A stretch of DNA of 64,000 nucleotides from contig NZ_JPOK01000005.1 of the NCBI RefSeq assembly GCF_000733865.1, forward strand, positions 1-64,000, read 5' to 3'. The position numbers were made by a program, and so were the translations under genes. Under the pieces are notes generated by a model, which searched no databases, was not told the DNA's origin, and saw only the letters and a list, made by a program, of their open reading frames with translations. Source of the stretch: Mycoplasma buteonis (GTDB lineage Bacteria; Bacillota_I; Bacilli_A; Mycoplasmatales; Metamycoplasmataceae). This document shows, one piece after another, positions 10,117 to 20,114 of the stretch. Numbering within the stretch: position 1 is the first letter of the stretch; the number at the start of each line of letters is the position of its first letter.

Positions 10117-11167
10117 GAATATTAAATATAAACAGAATAATACAAGTGATTTTTCAGCTTTTTTTAGAAGCTTTTTCTCATTTTTCAATTTAACTCAAGC
10201 AAGAAGAATGAATGCTGAAAAACCTAAAGATTTACGTACATGAATCATTCACGGTATTTCTGAATTCATCGGAACAATTTTTATTTCTTTAGGACTTGCT
10301 GGTTTAAGTATTTATGTGGCAGGTTCAACTGACAAACCATTAGTTATTGAAGAATTTTTATTGCATCCAATTATCGTTGGATTTTACGCAGGATTTATTG
10401 TTGTAGGATTGTGTTTATTTATATTTTTACGTTGAAGTTGTGATTTAAACCCATCTGTAAGTTTATATCGTTATATTAATGGTACAAACAATGGTTACTA
10501 TACAACTTATAAAATTATTATTCAATTTTTAGGAGCTATAGTTGCAGCCTGCATTATTTATTTAGTAGGTCACGCTACTGCTCCAGAAGGTGTTATTGCT
10601 AATGCTCCAATTGATGCTATTTCAGCTGCTCATAAAGCTTTCGAAACAGAAACAACACCATCAATTGCTTCAGGTACTGCATGAATCTTTTTTGTAGAAC
10701 TTGTAATGACATCTATTTTACTTTTCCCAATTTTTTCTCCTAATATTAACGGGAAATATCGTGATTTAATGATTATGTTCATTATTTCAATGTCAGTTTG
10801 AATGGGTATTTTAGGTGGTTCGGCAGCTATTAATCCAGCTAGAGGTTTAGCTCAACAATTACCTACTCTTATGTTTCATACAGGTGATACTGATTTAACA
10901 CATTATTTTGCTATGAAGAATTATAAAAATTTAGGCTTTGGAGAAATTTCACAAGCTGTTGAACAAACTTCAGTAGCCTGAAAAAGTGTGGTTTCAGCTT
11001 CTATAATTATGGTTATTGCTGACTTACTTGCACCAATTTTTTACGCATTTGTACAAGGTTTAACAAAAACATTGGTAAACCCATTTGTTGTAAAAGTTAT
11101 TTCTTATAAAAATTACAAAGCATTAAACATGGAAAAACCTTCAGATAAAAATAAAAACATGAAATAA
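10109..11167 (+). CDS. aquaporin/GlpF-family channel
   Basis: 352 aa MIP-superfamily membrane channel. The two pore half-helices are N114-P-S (first motif, Ala replaced by Ser) and N242-P-A-R (second motif); six membrane segments surround them. It is longer than GlpF (about 280 aa) because of a charged N-terminus (residues 1-50), an insertion of about 30 residues before the fourth helix and a Lys-rich tail. Family members conduct water, glycerol or small uncharged solutes. Translational coupling to D-lactate dehydrogenase points to lactic acid as a candidate, as shown for some lactobacillar GlpF proteins; glycerol uptake remains possible. Confidence 0.85.
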
Positions 11168-11185
11168 CTTCATGTTTTTATTTTT
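11151..11185 (+). terminator. terminator overlapping the channel gene stop
   Basis: AAAAACATGAA (11153-11163) and TTCATGTTTTT (11169-11179) form an 11-bp stem. The loop holds the TAA stop codon. Confidence 0.75.
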
Positions 11186-11222
11186 ACTGAATAATTTGTT
11201 AAACTAATTAAAAGGATGTTAA

Positions 11223-11897
11223 ATGAATAATCACATTATTATTACAGTTATTATGATTTGTATTTTTCTTTTGCTAATTTGCAGTTGAATAGTTCTTTAC
11301 TTTTTAAGCAAAATAAACAAAAATAAAGCTTTAAAAAGTGGATTTGAGTTTGAAAATCAAGTTAATTTGGAATTAAAGAGAATAACGAAAAATAAAAAAA
11401 TTACTTGATTTGGTGGTGATATTTATAAATATGATAATAAATACTTTGAAATTGATGGTTTTTTAATTTTTCAAAACTTAGTAGTTGTGGTTGAAGTTAA
11501 ATCATATCACGGAATACTAAGTGGTTTTGGAAATAGCCAAAGTGTAATGCTAAGCTCACAAACTAAAAATGGCATTAAAAATGTGGAATTTAAAAATCCA
11601 GTGATTCAAAATGAACGTCACATGAATCATATTGCTAAAATTATAGGAAGCACAGTTCCTATTGCTTCATTAATAGTTTTCCCGGATGATTTAAAAAATA
11701 ATTTAACTAATGTTCCAAACCATGTTGTTTTAGCTAATATGCAAGATTTAGAAAGTGTTATAAAAAACTTTTATTTATATAGCAAGCAAAATAAAAATAT
11801 TAACTGCAAACCCAAAATTATTAAAAATGCCATGAATAATTTTAGAGTAACAAGCAAAAAGGAAAAAAATGAATTTCAAAAAATAGTTGAAAGGTAG
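11223..11897 (+). CDS. membrane-anchored NERD-domain protein
   Basis: 224 aa. One N-terminal membrane segment (residues 4-30, with a Trp read from UGA) is followed by a nuclease-related domain: GFEFENQV at residues 41-48, then D78 and E91-V-K93, matching the PD-(D/E)xK-type core of NERD proteins. The function of the family is unknown; relatedness to restriction-type nucleases suggests nucleic-acid cleavage at the membrane. ATG 11223 has AGGA 6 nt upstream. It ends 2 nt before tex, so they probably form one operon. An intact active site does not prove nuclease activity. Confidence 0.8.
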
Positions 11898-11899
11898 TT

Positions 11900-14029
11900 A
11901 TGAATCCAAATGTAATAAAAAAAGTAGCTCAGCACTTAAGAATAACAGAAAAGCAAGTGAATATAGTTTTAGATCTTTTAGAAGATAAAAATACAGTTCC
12001 TTTCATTTCTCGTTACCGTAAAGACTTAACTGGCGGTTTAGATGAAGAACAAATTTATCAAATAGAAACACTTTATAAATATTCTTATGAGTTAGACGAG
12101 CGTAAAAATAGTATTTTACAAATATTAGCTGAAAAGAAACTGTTAACAGATGTTTTGAAAGAAAAAATAGTTAATGTAAAAACTAAAAGTGAACTAGAAG
12201 CTCTTTATGAACCTTTTAAGGTGGGTAAAGTTACTAAAGCAACAGCTGCAATTGAATTAGGTTTAGAACCTTTAGCTAAGGTTATTTTTAGCAATAAAAA
12301 CATTAATTTTAACCCTCTAATAGAAGCTCAAAAGTACTTAAATAAAGATGTAACAACTGTTGAGTTTGCTTTAGAACAAGCAAATTACATCATAGCACAG
12401 TGAATTTCACAAGATTTTAAATTAAGAGAAGAAATTAAAGAAAATATTAATCGTTTTGGTATTTTAAAAACTTCTTTTAAAAAATCTGCTGTCGATGAGC
12501 AAGAAAAATTTAAAAATTATTATGAATATCAAATTCCAATACGTTATATTAAAAATCACAATGTTTTAGCAATTAATCGAGGTGTAAAATTAAAAATTTT
12601 AAAATTAGATTTTGAATACTCAGCTGAAAAACTTATCACTTTATTACTTCGTCGTTTAGATAAAACAAATAAGAATCATGCTAATTTAAAACTACCTGCT
12701 GAAGATGCCTTCAAAAGATTAATTCAACCTAGTGTTGAGCGAGAAATTTTCAATGATTTATTTGAAAAAGCTGAAAAAAATGCAATTTTAATTTTTGCAA
12801 ACTCAGTAGAAAAATTACTTTTTGCACCGGCTCTTCAAGGTCATAATATTCTAGCCATCGACCCTGCTTTTGTCAATGGATGTAAATTAGCTGCTTTAAA
12901 CCAAAATGGTGATGTACTTGAGATTGCAAAAATTTATCCGAATGCACCTAAATTTGAAATAAAAAAAGCTGCCGAAATTGTTTATAAAATGATTTTAGCA
13001 CATAAAATTGATATTATAGTTATTGGTAATGGTACTGCATCTCGTGAAACTGAACAATTTATTGCTAAGTTAATTAAAACAAATAATTTAAAAGTAAAAT
13101 ATGCAATTGTATCAGAAGTTGGAGCTTCAGTTTATTCTGCTTCAAAAGTTGCCATCGAGGAATTTCCGAATTTAAGTGTCGAAGAAAGAAGTGCAATTAA
13201 TATTGGTAGAAAATTTTTAGATCCTTTAAATGAATTAGTTAAAATCGAACCTAAATCTATCGGAGTAGGTCAATACCAACATGATTTAAACGAAAAAGAA
13301 TTAGATAACTACTTAACTTTCAAAGTTGAAAAGGTAGTTAATACGGTAGGAGTTGATATTAATACTGCTACTAAATCTATTTTGGAATATATTTCAGGTA
13401 TTTCTTCTAAGCAGGCTGAAAAAATTGTTGCCTTTCGTAAAGAAAATGGAAGTTTTTTAAATAGAGAACAAATTAAAAAAGTTCCTGGTTTAGGACCTAA
13501 AACTTATGAGCAAGCAATTGGTTTTTTAAGAATTTTTAATTCTGATAATTTTTTAGATAAAACTTTTATTCACCCTGAATCATATGATTTAGCTAATAAA
13601 ATTATTAAGAATGAAAAACTGAATCCAAGTGAAGATGGAATTAAAAATTTAAGTTTAAATGTAGAAGAACTTATCAACAAATATAATTCAAACTATTATG
13701 AAATAGAACTTATTTTAAAGGCTTTATCAAATCCTGTGAAAAATTTTGAAACCAATAAACAAGGATTTTTATTAAAAGATGAACTCTTAAATGTTGAAGA
13801 TTTAAAACTAGGTGATTTAGTATCTGGAACAGTTGAAAATATTACTGATTTTGGTATTTTTGTTTATATAGGTATTAAACAAAGCTTATTCATTCACATT
13901 TCGGATTTAAATCTACAAACAAATGACAGTATTTTTGATTATTATTATCCTAGTCAAGTAATTAGGGCACAAATTACAGGAATTGATTTAAATAGAAACA
14001 GGATTTCTGGAAAAATCATTTCTGATTAA
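11900..14029 (+). CDS. tex: Tex-like RNA-binding protein
   Basis: 709 aa, the usual length of Tex, an S1-domain protein implicated in transcription and RNA handling. Order seen: helix-rich N-terminus with the PFISRYRKDLTGGLDEEQ signature (around residues 34-51), YqgF/RNase H-like domain (ILAIDPAFVNGCKLAAL), helix-hairpin-helix region (GISSKQAEKIVAFRKENG, near 490-550, then PGLGPKTYEQA) and a C-terminal S1 domain (GDLVSGTVENITDFGIFVYI). The frame runs through several UGA-Trp codons. It follows the NERD gene by 2 nt. Confidence 0.95.
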
Positions 14030-14049
14030 AACAACCAAACAATAAAAAG

Positions 14050-14076
14050 AGCTGACAGCAACCTTGTCAGCTTTTT
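14050..14076 (+). terminator. terminator after tex
   Basis: AGCTGACA (14050-14057), 7-nt loop, TGTCAGCT (14065-14072), T run. Confidence 0.85.
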
Positions 14077-14095
14077 ATGTTTATGCACTATTTAA

Positions 14096-14530
14096 TTTAA
14101 TATTTTAGAAATATATTTTCTAAAAATTGATTCTATTTCTTTTGAATTTGACAAATTGTTTAAATAAATAAGCATAAGTTTTTAAAAACTTGTGATTAAT
14201 ATCTAAAATTTTTTTGTATTATGATGATAGTTGTGTTTGATTTGGACTAAAAAATGTTGATTTGTATGCTTGTTTTTAAAGATTCAGTCAATATCATGTT
14301 TAATGTCCACTATTATATTTTTATTATTTAAATTACTATTATAAAAAATAGATTGCTTTAATAAATAATCTTTCAAATTTTTAAAATCATTATTATTTTC
14401 GCTCAAAATTATTTGTAAATATTTTGGTTGTTATATAAGTATCAACTGCAATTTCACTAGCTTTCGAAATTTTCAATGAATTATTTTTCACAATAGTGCT
14501 TAAGTACTTATTATTTATTATTTTGATTTT
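14096..14530 (-). pseudogene. decayed gene remnant, unknown function
   Basis: The 580-bp gap between tex and the ECF gene has no intact frame, but the minus strand still reads as protein-like segments in shifting frames: SKASEIAVDTYITTKIFT (near 14470), then DYLLKQSIFYNSNLNN and IIVDIKHDIDWIFKNKHT (14210-14390) and LKTYAYLFKQFVKFKRNR (around 14110-14180). The segments are broken by stops and at least two frame changes. I do not recognise the ancestor. It could alternatively be chance coding-like AT-rich sequence. Confidence 0.4.
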
Positions 14531-14655
14531 TAATTTTGTTTAATCAGCAGATTTTTATTTTATATTATTGTAAGTTCTTTCTAAAATATTCATGCTATTT
14601 TATTGGATAAATAAGAATAAAATAATATAAAATTAAAGTAAATAAGGGAGAGAGC

Positions 14656-15645
14656 GTGAAACACAAATTTGAATTTATAAATATAAAATTATTTCCTAAA
14701 TGAACAATTCGTAAAATGGCATTTGTGGCTATTTTAATAGCTATTTCAGTTGCTTTTACAGTAGTTTCTGCGCAAATTGTTCCCTTGATCACCTTGTCTT
14801 CTTATAAAATAGCTTTTATTGGTTTACCAGTAAAAATAGCTGGTTTTATTTTTGGACCATTTGTTGGATTTTTTGTTGGAGTTGTTAGCGATCTTTTATC
14901 ATTATTATTTATTCCGCCGGCAGGATATTCACCAGTTTATACTTTAGCTGTAGCGATGAACGGAATAGTTGCTGGTATTTTTGGTTACTATTTTATGCAA
15001 TTCACTAATCGTGCTTTTTCCACAGAGTATAGACTTGCAAAAAATAAAATGAAAATTCATTTATATGTTAATAAATATAAAAATGCAATAGCATCAAATA
15101 ATAATATTACTGCTGAAGAAATTAAAATTAAATTAATTTCTTTATATAATAAGCAAAAATTTATCACTCCTTCTAATTCACAAAAATTGCTTGCCAATAT
15201 TTCTTTAGTTAACGGAGTTGTCTTTTTAAGTATTATTTTAGTTATTATTTTAACTTATATATCTTTATCTGTCACAGAAAGTGATTTAGTAAATTCTCTT
15301 GTTAAAAGCAAAAAAGTGCTTACTATTTTAATGAATGCTGGATTACTTGCTATGATTGTTTTCATTATAATTGGTCGTTTTACCTTGAAATTAGAAAGAT
15401 ATACAGTTTTAGTTCCAATTATTGTTTTTTCAGCTTTTTTAGAATTAATAAATTTACCTATTTTGTCATATGGAGATATGATTACGCTTTCAGGTGGTAG
15501 TGGCGGTAAAGAACAATTCTTCTTTTGAATTTCACAACACATTCTAAGTTCGCCAATTAAAATATGGTTTAACATGTTTGTTATTTATTATTCTTATTTA
15601 ATTGTGTCAAAATTAATTAATAAAAATGAACATTTAAAATACTAG
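14656..15645 (+). CDS. ECF transporter substrate-binding (S) component
   Basis: 329 aa integral membrane protein. The core (residues 20-115) reads like folate/riboflavin-type S components: KMAFVAILIAISVAF, LPVKIAGFIFGPFVGFFVGV and AVAMNGIVAGIFGYY. Such proteins capture a vitamin and work with a shared EcfA-EcfT energy module, which is not in this window. It is longer than typical S components (about 190 aa) because a Lys/Asn-rich loop of about 60 residues (115-175) splits the membrane domain. GTG 14656 is chosen because AAGGGAG lies 6 nt upstream; the first ATG (14716) would cut into the N-terminus. It ends 8 nt before the OppF-like gene. Substrate unknown. Confidence 0.8.
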
Positions 15646-15653
15646 AGGTGGAA

Positions 15654-18071
15654 ATGAAAAAAAATAAAAGTTTATTAACTATTAAAAATATTTTTGCACC
15701 AGTAGATTATTTAGGAAAAACAGAATATATTAGTGTTCCATTTTTAAATTTTAACTGCAATGAAAAAACCGCTTTATACATAAATAATCAAAATAATATT
15801 TTAACTTTTGATGCACTTTGAAATGCAATTAATAATGATTCTAGTGTAACGCTAGCATACACTAAAAAAGATGAAGAAGATCATGATATAGAAACTAAAG
15901 TTATTATTGACAAAAATGAAATTTTAAAAAAAATAGCTGTTTTTGATATCCTAGAAGTTACAGATGAAGTTGATAAAGAAATTCCTTTGTTTGATATTTG
16001 AAACAATACTATTTCAATACCAGATAGTGATAAGCTGCTTTCAGAAGTTAATTTACTTTTTAAAGATTTTGAAATAGCAACAAAAAATACACTTTACAAC
16101 ATTATTTCTAAATATTCTCAAAAAATTATTGATATAAATCAAAACAATATAAAAGAAGCTAGAATTTTATCTAAAAAACTAGCATCTCCAGAAATATTAA
16201 CTGATAAATTAGAGTTTCATAATAACCTAGTTTTACTTGATGAAATTGGTGAAAATTATCAAAATGACATTTTTGCTGTTTTTATGGATTTTTTTCAATC
16301 TCTGAAAGATAATCATGAACAATTATTAAAAAATTATGAATTCAGTAATACTATTTTGCAAAAACAAACTATTAAAGATGGTCAGTTAAAACTTTATTAT
16401 ATGAATAAAATTAACAATAGTTCAATTAATAAGGTTGATAATGATTTCAAAATTAAAAAACTAAAAATTGAGAAAGATTTTTATTTAGATTTCCAGAAAA
16501 ATACTAAAGTTAAAGCGTCGCATTTACTTTCTTTCATTATGAATTCAGTCAAAAATGAAATTCATATTTTAAATTTTAAACTTAAAAACTTAAATCCAAC
16601 ATCTCCTGAATATTTTGAAACATATAAAGATGTTCTTATTAAGCGAAAAGTATATAAGCTTTTAATGTGTAATAGATATGATTTATTATATTTATCAGCA
16701 TCTAAAATATGAGAGTTAAATGAACATTTAAATTCTGAAATTAAAATTTTTGTTAATGAATCATTTAGATTTAGAAAAATTGATCAATCATTACAAGTCT
16801 TAAAAAAAATACGTAAACTAGTCAAATATGAATTTAGTTTTAAAATAGATTCTTACTTAAATGAATCTAAAGAAAGCAAAATTGAAATTGAACAAAAAAT
16901 ACAGTTTTTTGAAAAGGAAATTAAAAAATTAAGCAAATTGAATTTTCAGAAAGTTGCTAATAGTAAGAACTCTTTAAAAATGCGTCGTTTTGAACAACAG
17001 ATCAAAATGGCACAGGCAGAATTAGAATGATCTAAATTTAGTGAAAAAAAATTATTTAATAGTTTATTAAAGAGCAAAGAAATTAAAATTAGAAGATTAA
17101 ATAATAGTTTAAAAAACCTTTATAACGAAATAAGCAAGTTAAAAACTCAAATTTCTGATTTAGCGAAAACTCATTCTAATATTTTTTATGAAGAAGAAAC
17201 TTTTGAATCTCTTCGTGAGCATTTTAATTTTTTATCTGAATCAAGATGAATGACAGATGTAACTTCAATTTTAGCTAACTTCACTATTTCTAAAATTTCT
17301 GCTTCACCTAAAATACTAACTATTTATAAAAACATCTTAAAATTTATCGATACAGTAGAAAGTATTTCCATTCAGAAAAATAGTTATTTAATTCCTTATA
17401 AAAAGCTAAAAATAGTTGATAAAGCTAAAATTAAACTGATGAAACATGTTTTATCAGAAACAGATTTACTTTTTGTTAAAGACAATAACAAAAATATTCC
17501 TCTAGAAATTAGATTGGAATTTTTAAGAGTTTTATTTAAAATTTCTAAAAAATACAATTTTAATTTTGTATTCGTAACCCATCACCTTGGATTAATTAAA
17601 GGTAATTTTGAAAAAGTACATTTCTTTAATAATTATTCACTTGTTGAAGGTGGACAAGTTTGCAGAGTGCTAGGTGAACCAAAACATCCAAGTGTTATTT
17701 CTCTTATTAGAAGTAAAAAATATTTAATACCTGATTCTAGGGAAACAAATTTATTTATTTATGATGATATTTTTGAAATAGATAGCAATCATTATGTATA
17801 TGCTTCTTTAAATCAATTTCAAAAGTGAAATGATTATAGCAATCAAATTCAAAATAATGAGTTTAGTCATGCTGATTATATTTCAAAAACTAGCACAAAT
17901 ATTATTGATGATTTTGAAAGCATTTTTAACGATTATGAATTTGAATTAGAATTTGACATTTCAAAAGATAACCTAAATAAAAAAGAAAAAGAACTTTTAG
18001 AAGAACTTAAAAATAATACCGAAGAAATTGAAAATGATGCAGTTGATGAAAATATTAATGAAACTTTTTAA
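15654..18071 (+). CDS. OppF-like ABC protein without ATP-binding motifs
   Basis: 805 aa. The C-terminal third aligns by eye with oligopeptide-transporter ATPases: LLFVKD at 605-610 stands where Walker B (LLLADE) should be, VFVTHHL (His643) matches the H-loop and is followed by LVEGGQ...GEPKHPSVISLI, the typical OppD/OppF tail. The N-terminus LYINNQNNILTFDALWNAI replaces Walker A, there is no LSGGQ, and Walker B Glu is absent. Between them lies a region of about 450 residues rich in Lys/Glu with coiled-coil character, as the mycoplasmal OppF insertion often has. It is therefore probably a non-hydrolysing paralogue. It follows the ECF S gene by 8 nt; no opp permease genes are adjacent. The OppF relation is inferred from motifs and is not certain. 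Confidence 0.6.
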
Positions 18072-18080
18072 GTTTAACTA

Positions 18081-18086
18081 TATAAT
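18081..18086 (+). promoter_or_regulatory. -10 box of the thiamine transport operon
   Basis: TATAAT, with the expected RNA start near 18093, the first base of the riboswitch P1 stem. Confidence 0.6.
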
Positions 18087-18093
18087 TTAAAGT

Positions 18094-18204
18094 AAGGACA
18101 GAGGTACTTACTTTTTTTTAGTAGGTTGAGAAATACTCTTATCAGCTGATCTAGGTAATTCTAGCGGAGCGAGTCTTTCCCTTTCCTGTCCAATTTGGAG
18201 GGAA
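18094..18204 (+). promoter_or_regulatory. TPP riboswitch (THI element) with SD-sequestering platform
   Basis: Conserved cores are visible: TTGAGA at 18126-18131 (consensus CTGAGA), AATACTCTT, and GATCTAGGTAATTCTAGCGG around 18148-18167 (consensus GATCTGGATAATACCAGCG). P1 is AAGGAC (18094-18099) with GTCTTT (18173-18178); P3 is CTTACT/AGTAGG. Downstream, TTCCCT (18177-18182) can pair with AGGGAA (18199-18204) and hide the GGAGGG ribosome-binding site. The competing pair GGACAG (18096-18101) with CTGTCC (18186-18191) excludes both P1 and that hairpin. This predicts translation OFF with thiamine pyrophosphate. It controls p37-p29-p69. Confidence 0.93.
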
Positions 18205-18211
18205 TTTTTTT

Positions 18212-19378
18212 ATGAAAAAATTACAAAAATTTTTTAAAAGCACAGCTTTATTGATTCCATTATCAATTTTACCTGTTGTGGTTTCTGCTGCTTGTGATAA
18301 TCAATCTTCAAAAATCTACAAACTTGAATTAATTAGTAATAGCAAAAAAGATAAAACTATTTGAAAAACAAAATATGAAAAGCTTTTCAATGATGCACTT
18401 GCTAAAAACGGTTCAAAAGCAAAGGTAGAAGTTAGTTTTGGAAGCAGTGATGATTACAATAATACAAAAACTAGAATCGAAAAAAATGAAATAGATTTTG
18501 GTCTTTTATCTTCGGGTTCTCTTTTTAATACCAAAAATGAACTAGATAAGAGTGGAATTAGTGTTATTTTACAAACTTTAACAAATAAATTTGCTGGAGA
18601 AAATCCTCAAGCAACTTACTCTAGTGAACCAAATGGTAGTGCACTTGTTAAGTCTGCACAAAATGAATTTGCTGTTTTTAGTACACCACCATATGAAACA
18701 TGAGGTGATACAAATTGAAATGGTTCAATCTATACTAATGCTTATGATGTTCATAAAGAAAATGATAAAGAAGTATTCTCTTTAGTTGATTATCAACGTG
18801 GTTTATTTGTTATTTCTGCTACAGATGAAATCAAGGCTAAAATTATTAAAGCTTGAAATGATAAAAATTTAACTGAATTTTTATCTTATGGGATTGCAAT
18901 TGGTTCTCCAACATCAGGAAGTAAATATTTATTACCTGAAAAGTTAATGAAAAAACATTTTGGAGCAACCTTCTCATCATTTTTAGCTTTAAAAAATAAT
19001 GATCAATACAAAAACTTTATTAGACAAAGCAAATTAAAAAACCTTAATGATACTGAAAACTTAAAAATACATATTTTTCTCGAAAATGAGGGATTTTATG
19101 GATATAACAAAACAGTTAATGGTAAGTTATTTAAGCCAGGTGAATCTAGACCTGGAGAAAGTTTATTTTTCTTAACTTTAACTGATCCGTTGCCTTATAA
19201 TGTGGGAGTTGCATCTAATAGAATTACAAAATCAGATGCAAAAATTATTGTTGATGCTTTAATTGAGTTGTCTAAAAAAGGTGAAGATGATTGAGGACCT
19301 TCGGAAGGATTCAATTCTTACGAATTTTATGATAATGATAATGATTTTTGAAATAAATTAAACGAAACATTAGGTTAA
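18212..19378 (+). CDS. P37/Cypl thiamine pyrophosphate-binding lipoprotein
   Basis: 388 aa extracellular binding protein of an ABC importer. Lipobox VSAAC gives acylated Cys28. The mature part has the features of the mycoplasmal P37 (Cypl) family, whose M. hyorhinis member binds thiamine pyrophosphate: an early SNSKKD-like strand, a DFGLLSSGS binding-loop segment (around residue 95) and VVDYQRGLFVISATDE-like hinge sequence. GGAGGG lies 9 nt before the ATG and belongs to the riboswitch platform. It is followed by the ATPase after 1 nt. The upstream TPP riboswitch supports the substrate independently of homology. Confidence 0.92.
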
Positions 19379-19379
19379 T

Positions 19380-20114
19380 ATGGTTAATTTTTTAAACGTA
19401 AATTTATCTTATAATGACAAAGACATAGTTTTAGAAAATTTAAATTTTAGTTTTTCTAGCGGCTCAATTATTGGTTTTATTGGCAAAAGCGGGTGTGGAA
19501 AAACGACACTTTTAAAATCATGCTTTAACACAAATTTAATTCATTCCGGTCAAATAACCATTAATGATGTCGAACTTAACCGTAAGTCTTCAAAAAAAGA
19601 TTTAAAAAAGTATAAAAAAAGTATTGTTTTTTTAGATCAAGAAAATCTTATTTTAGAAGAATATGATTTTTATCATAATTTCTTATGAAAATTTAATAAT
19701 TATAAAAACATTTTTTATAAATTTTTTAGATTATTGAGTGCTGAAAATAAAGAAAATTTAGAAAAATGATTAGATATTTTTGAAATAAAAGAGCTTTTAT
19801 TTACTCCAATGCAAAATTTGTCGAGTGGACAAAAACAAAGATTTAATTTATTATTTGCTTTCTTGAATAATTCACAGCTTATTTTAGCTGATGAGCCAAC
19901 AAGCAATTTAGATGTATATTATAGTGACTTAGCTTTAAAAGAATTGAGTAAATTAGTTAAAGAAAAGCAAAAAACTTTTTTGATGTCTATACATGATTTA
20001 GATTTAGCTATAAAATATTGTGATTATTTAGTCGCTATTAAAAATGGTCAAATTCAAAAAATTTATAGTAAAGATAATTTCGAAATTAATGAAATAATTA
20101 ATTATTTTGATTAA
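19380..20114 (+). CDS. P29 ABC transporter ATP-binding protein
   Basis: 244 aa cytoplasmic ATPase of the TPP importer, PhnC-like. Walker A GKSGCGKT (36-43), Q-loop LDQEN, signature LSSGQKQR, Walker B LILADEPTSNLD and H-loop SIHD are all present, so it should hydrolyse ATP. It starts 1 nt after p37 and ends inside the first codons of the permease gene. Matches the P29 component of the p37-p29-p69 operon described in M. hyorhinis. Confidence 0.93.
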
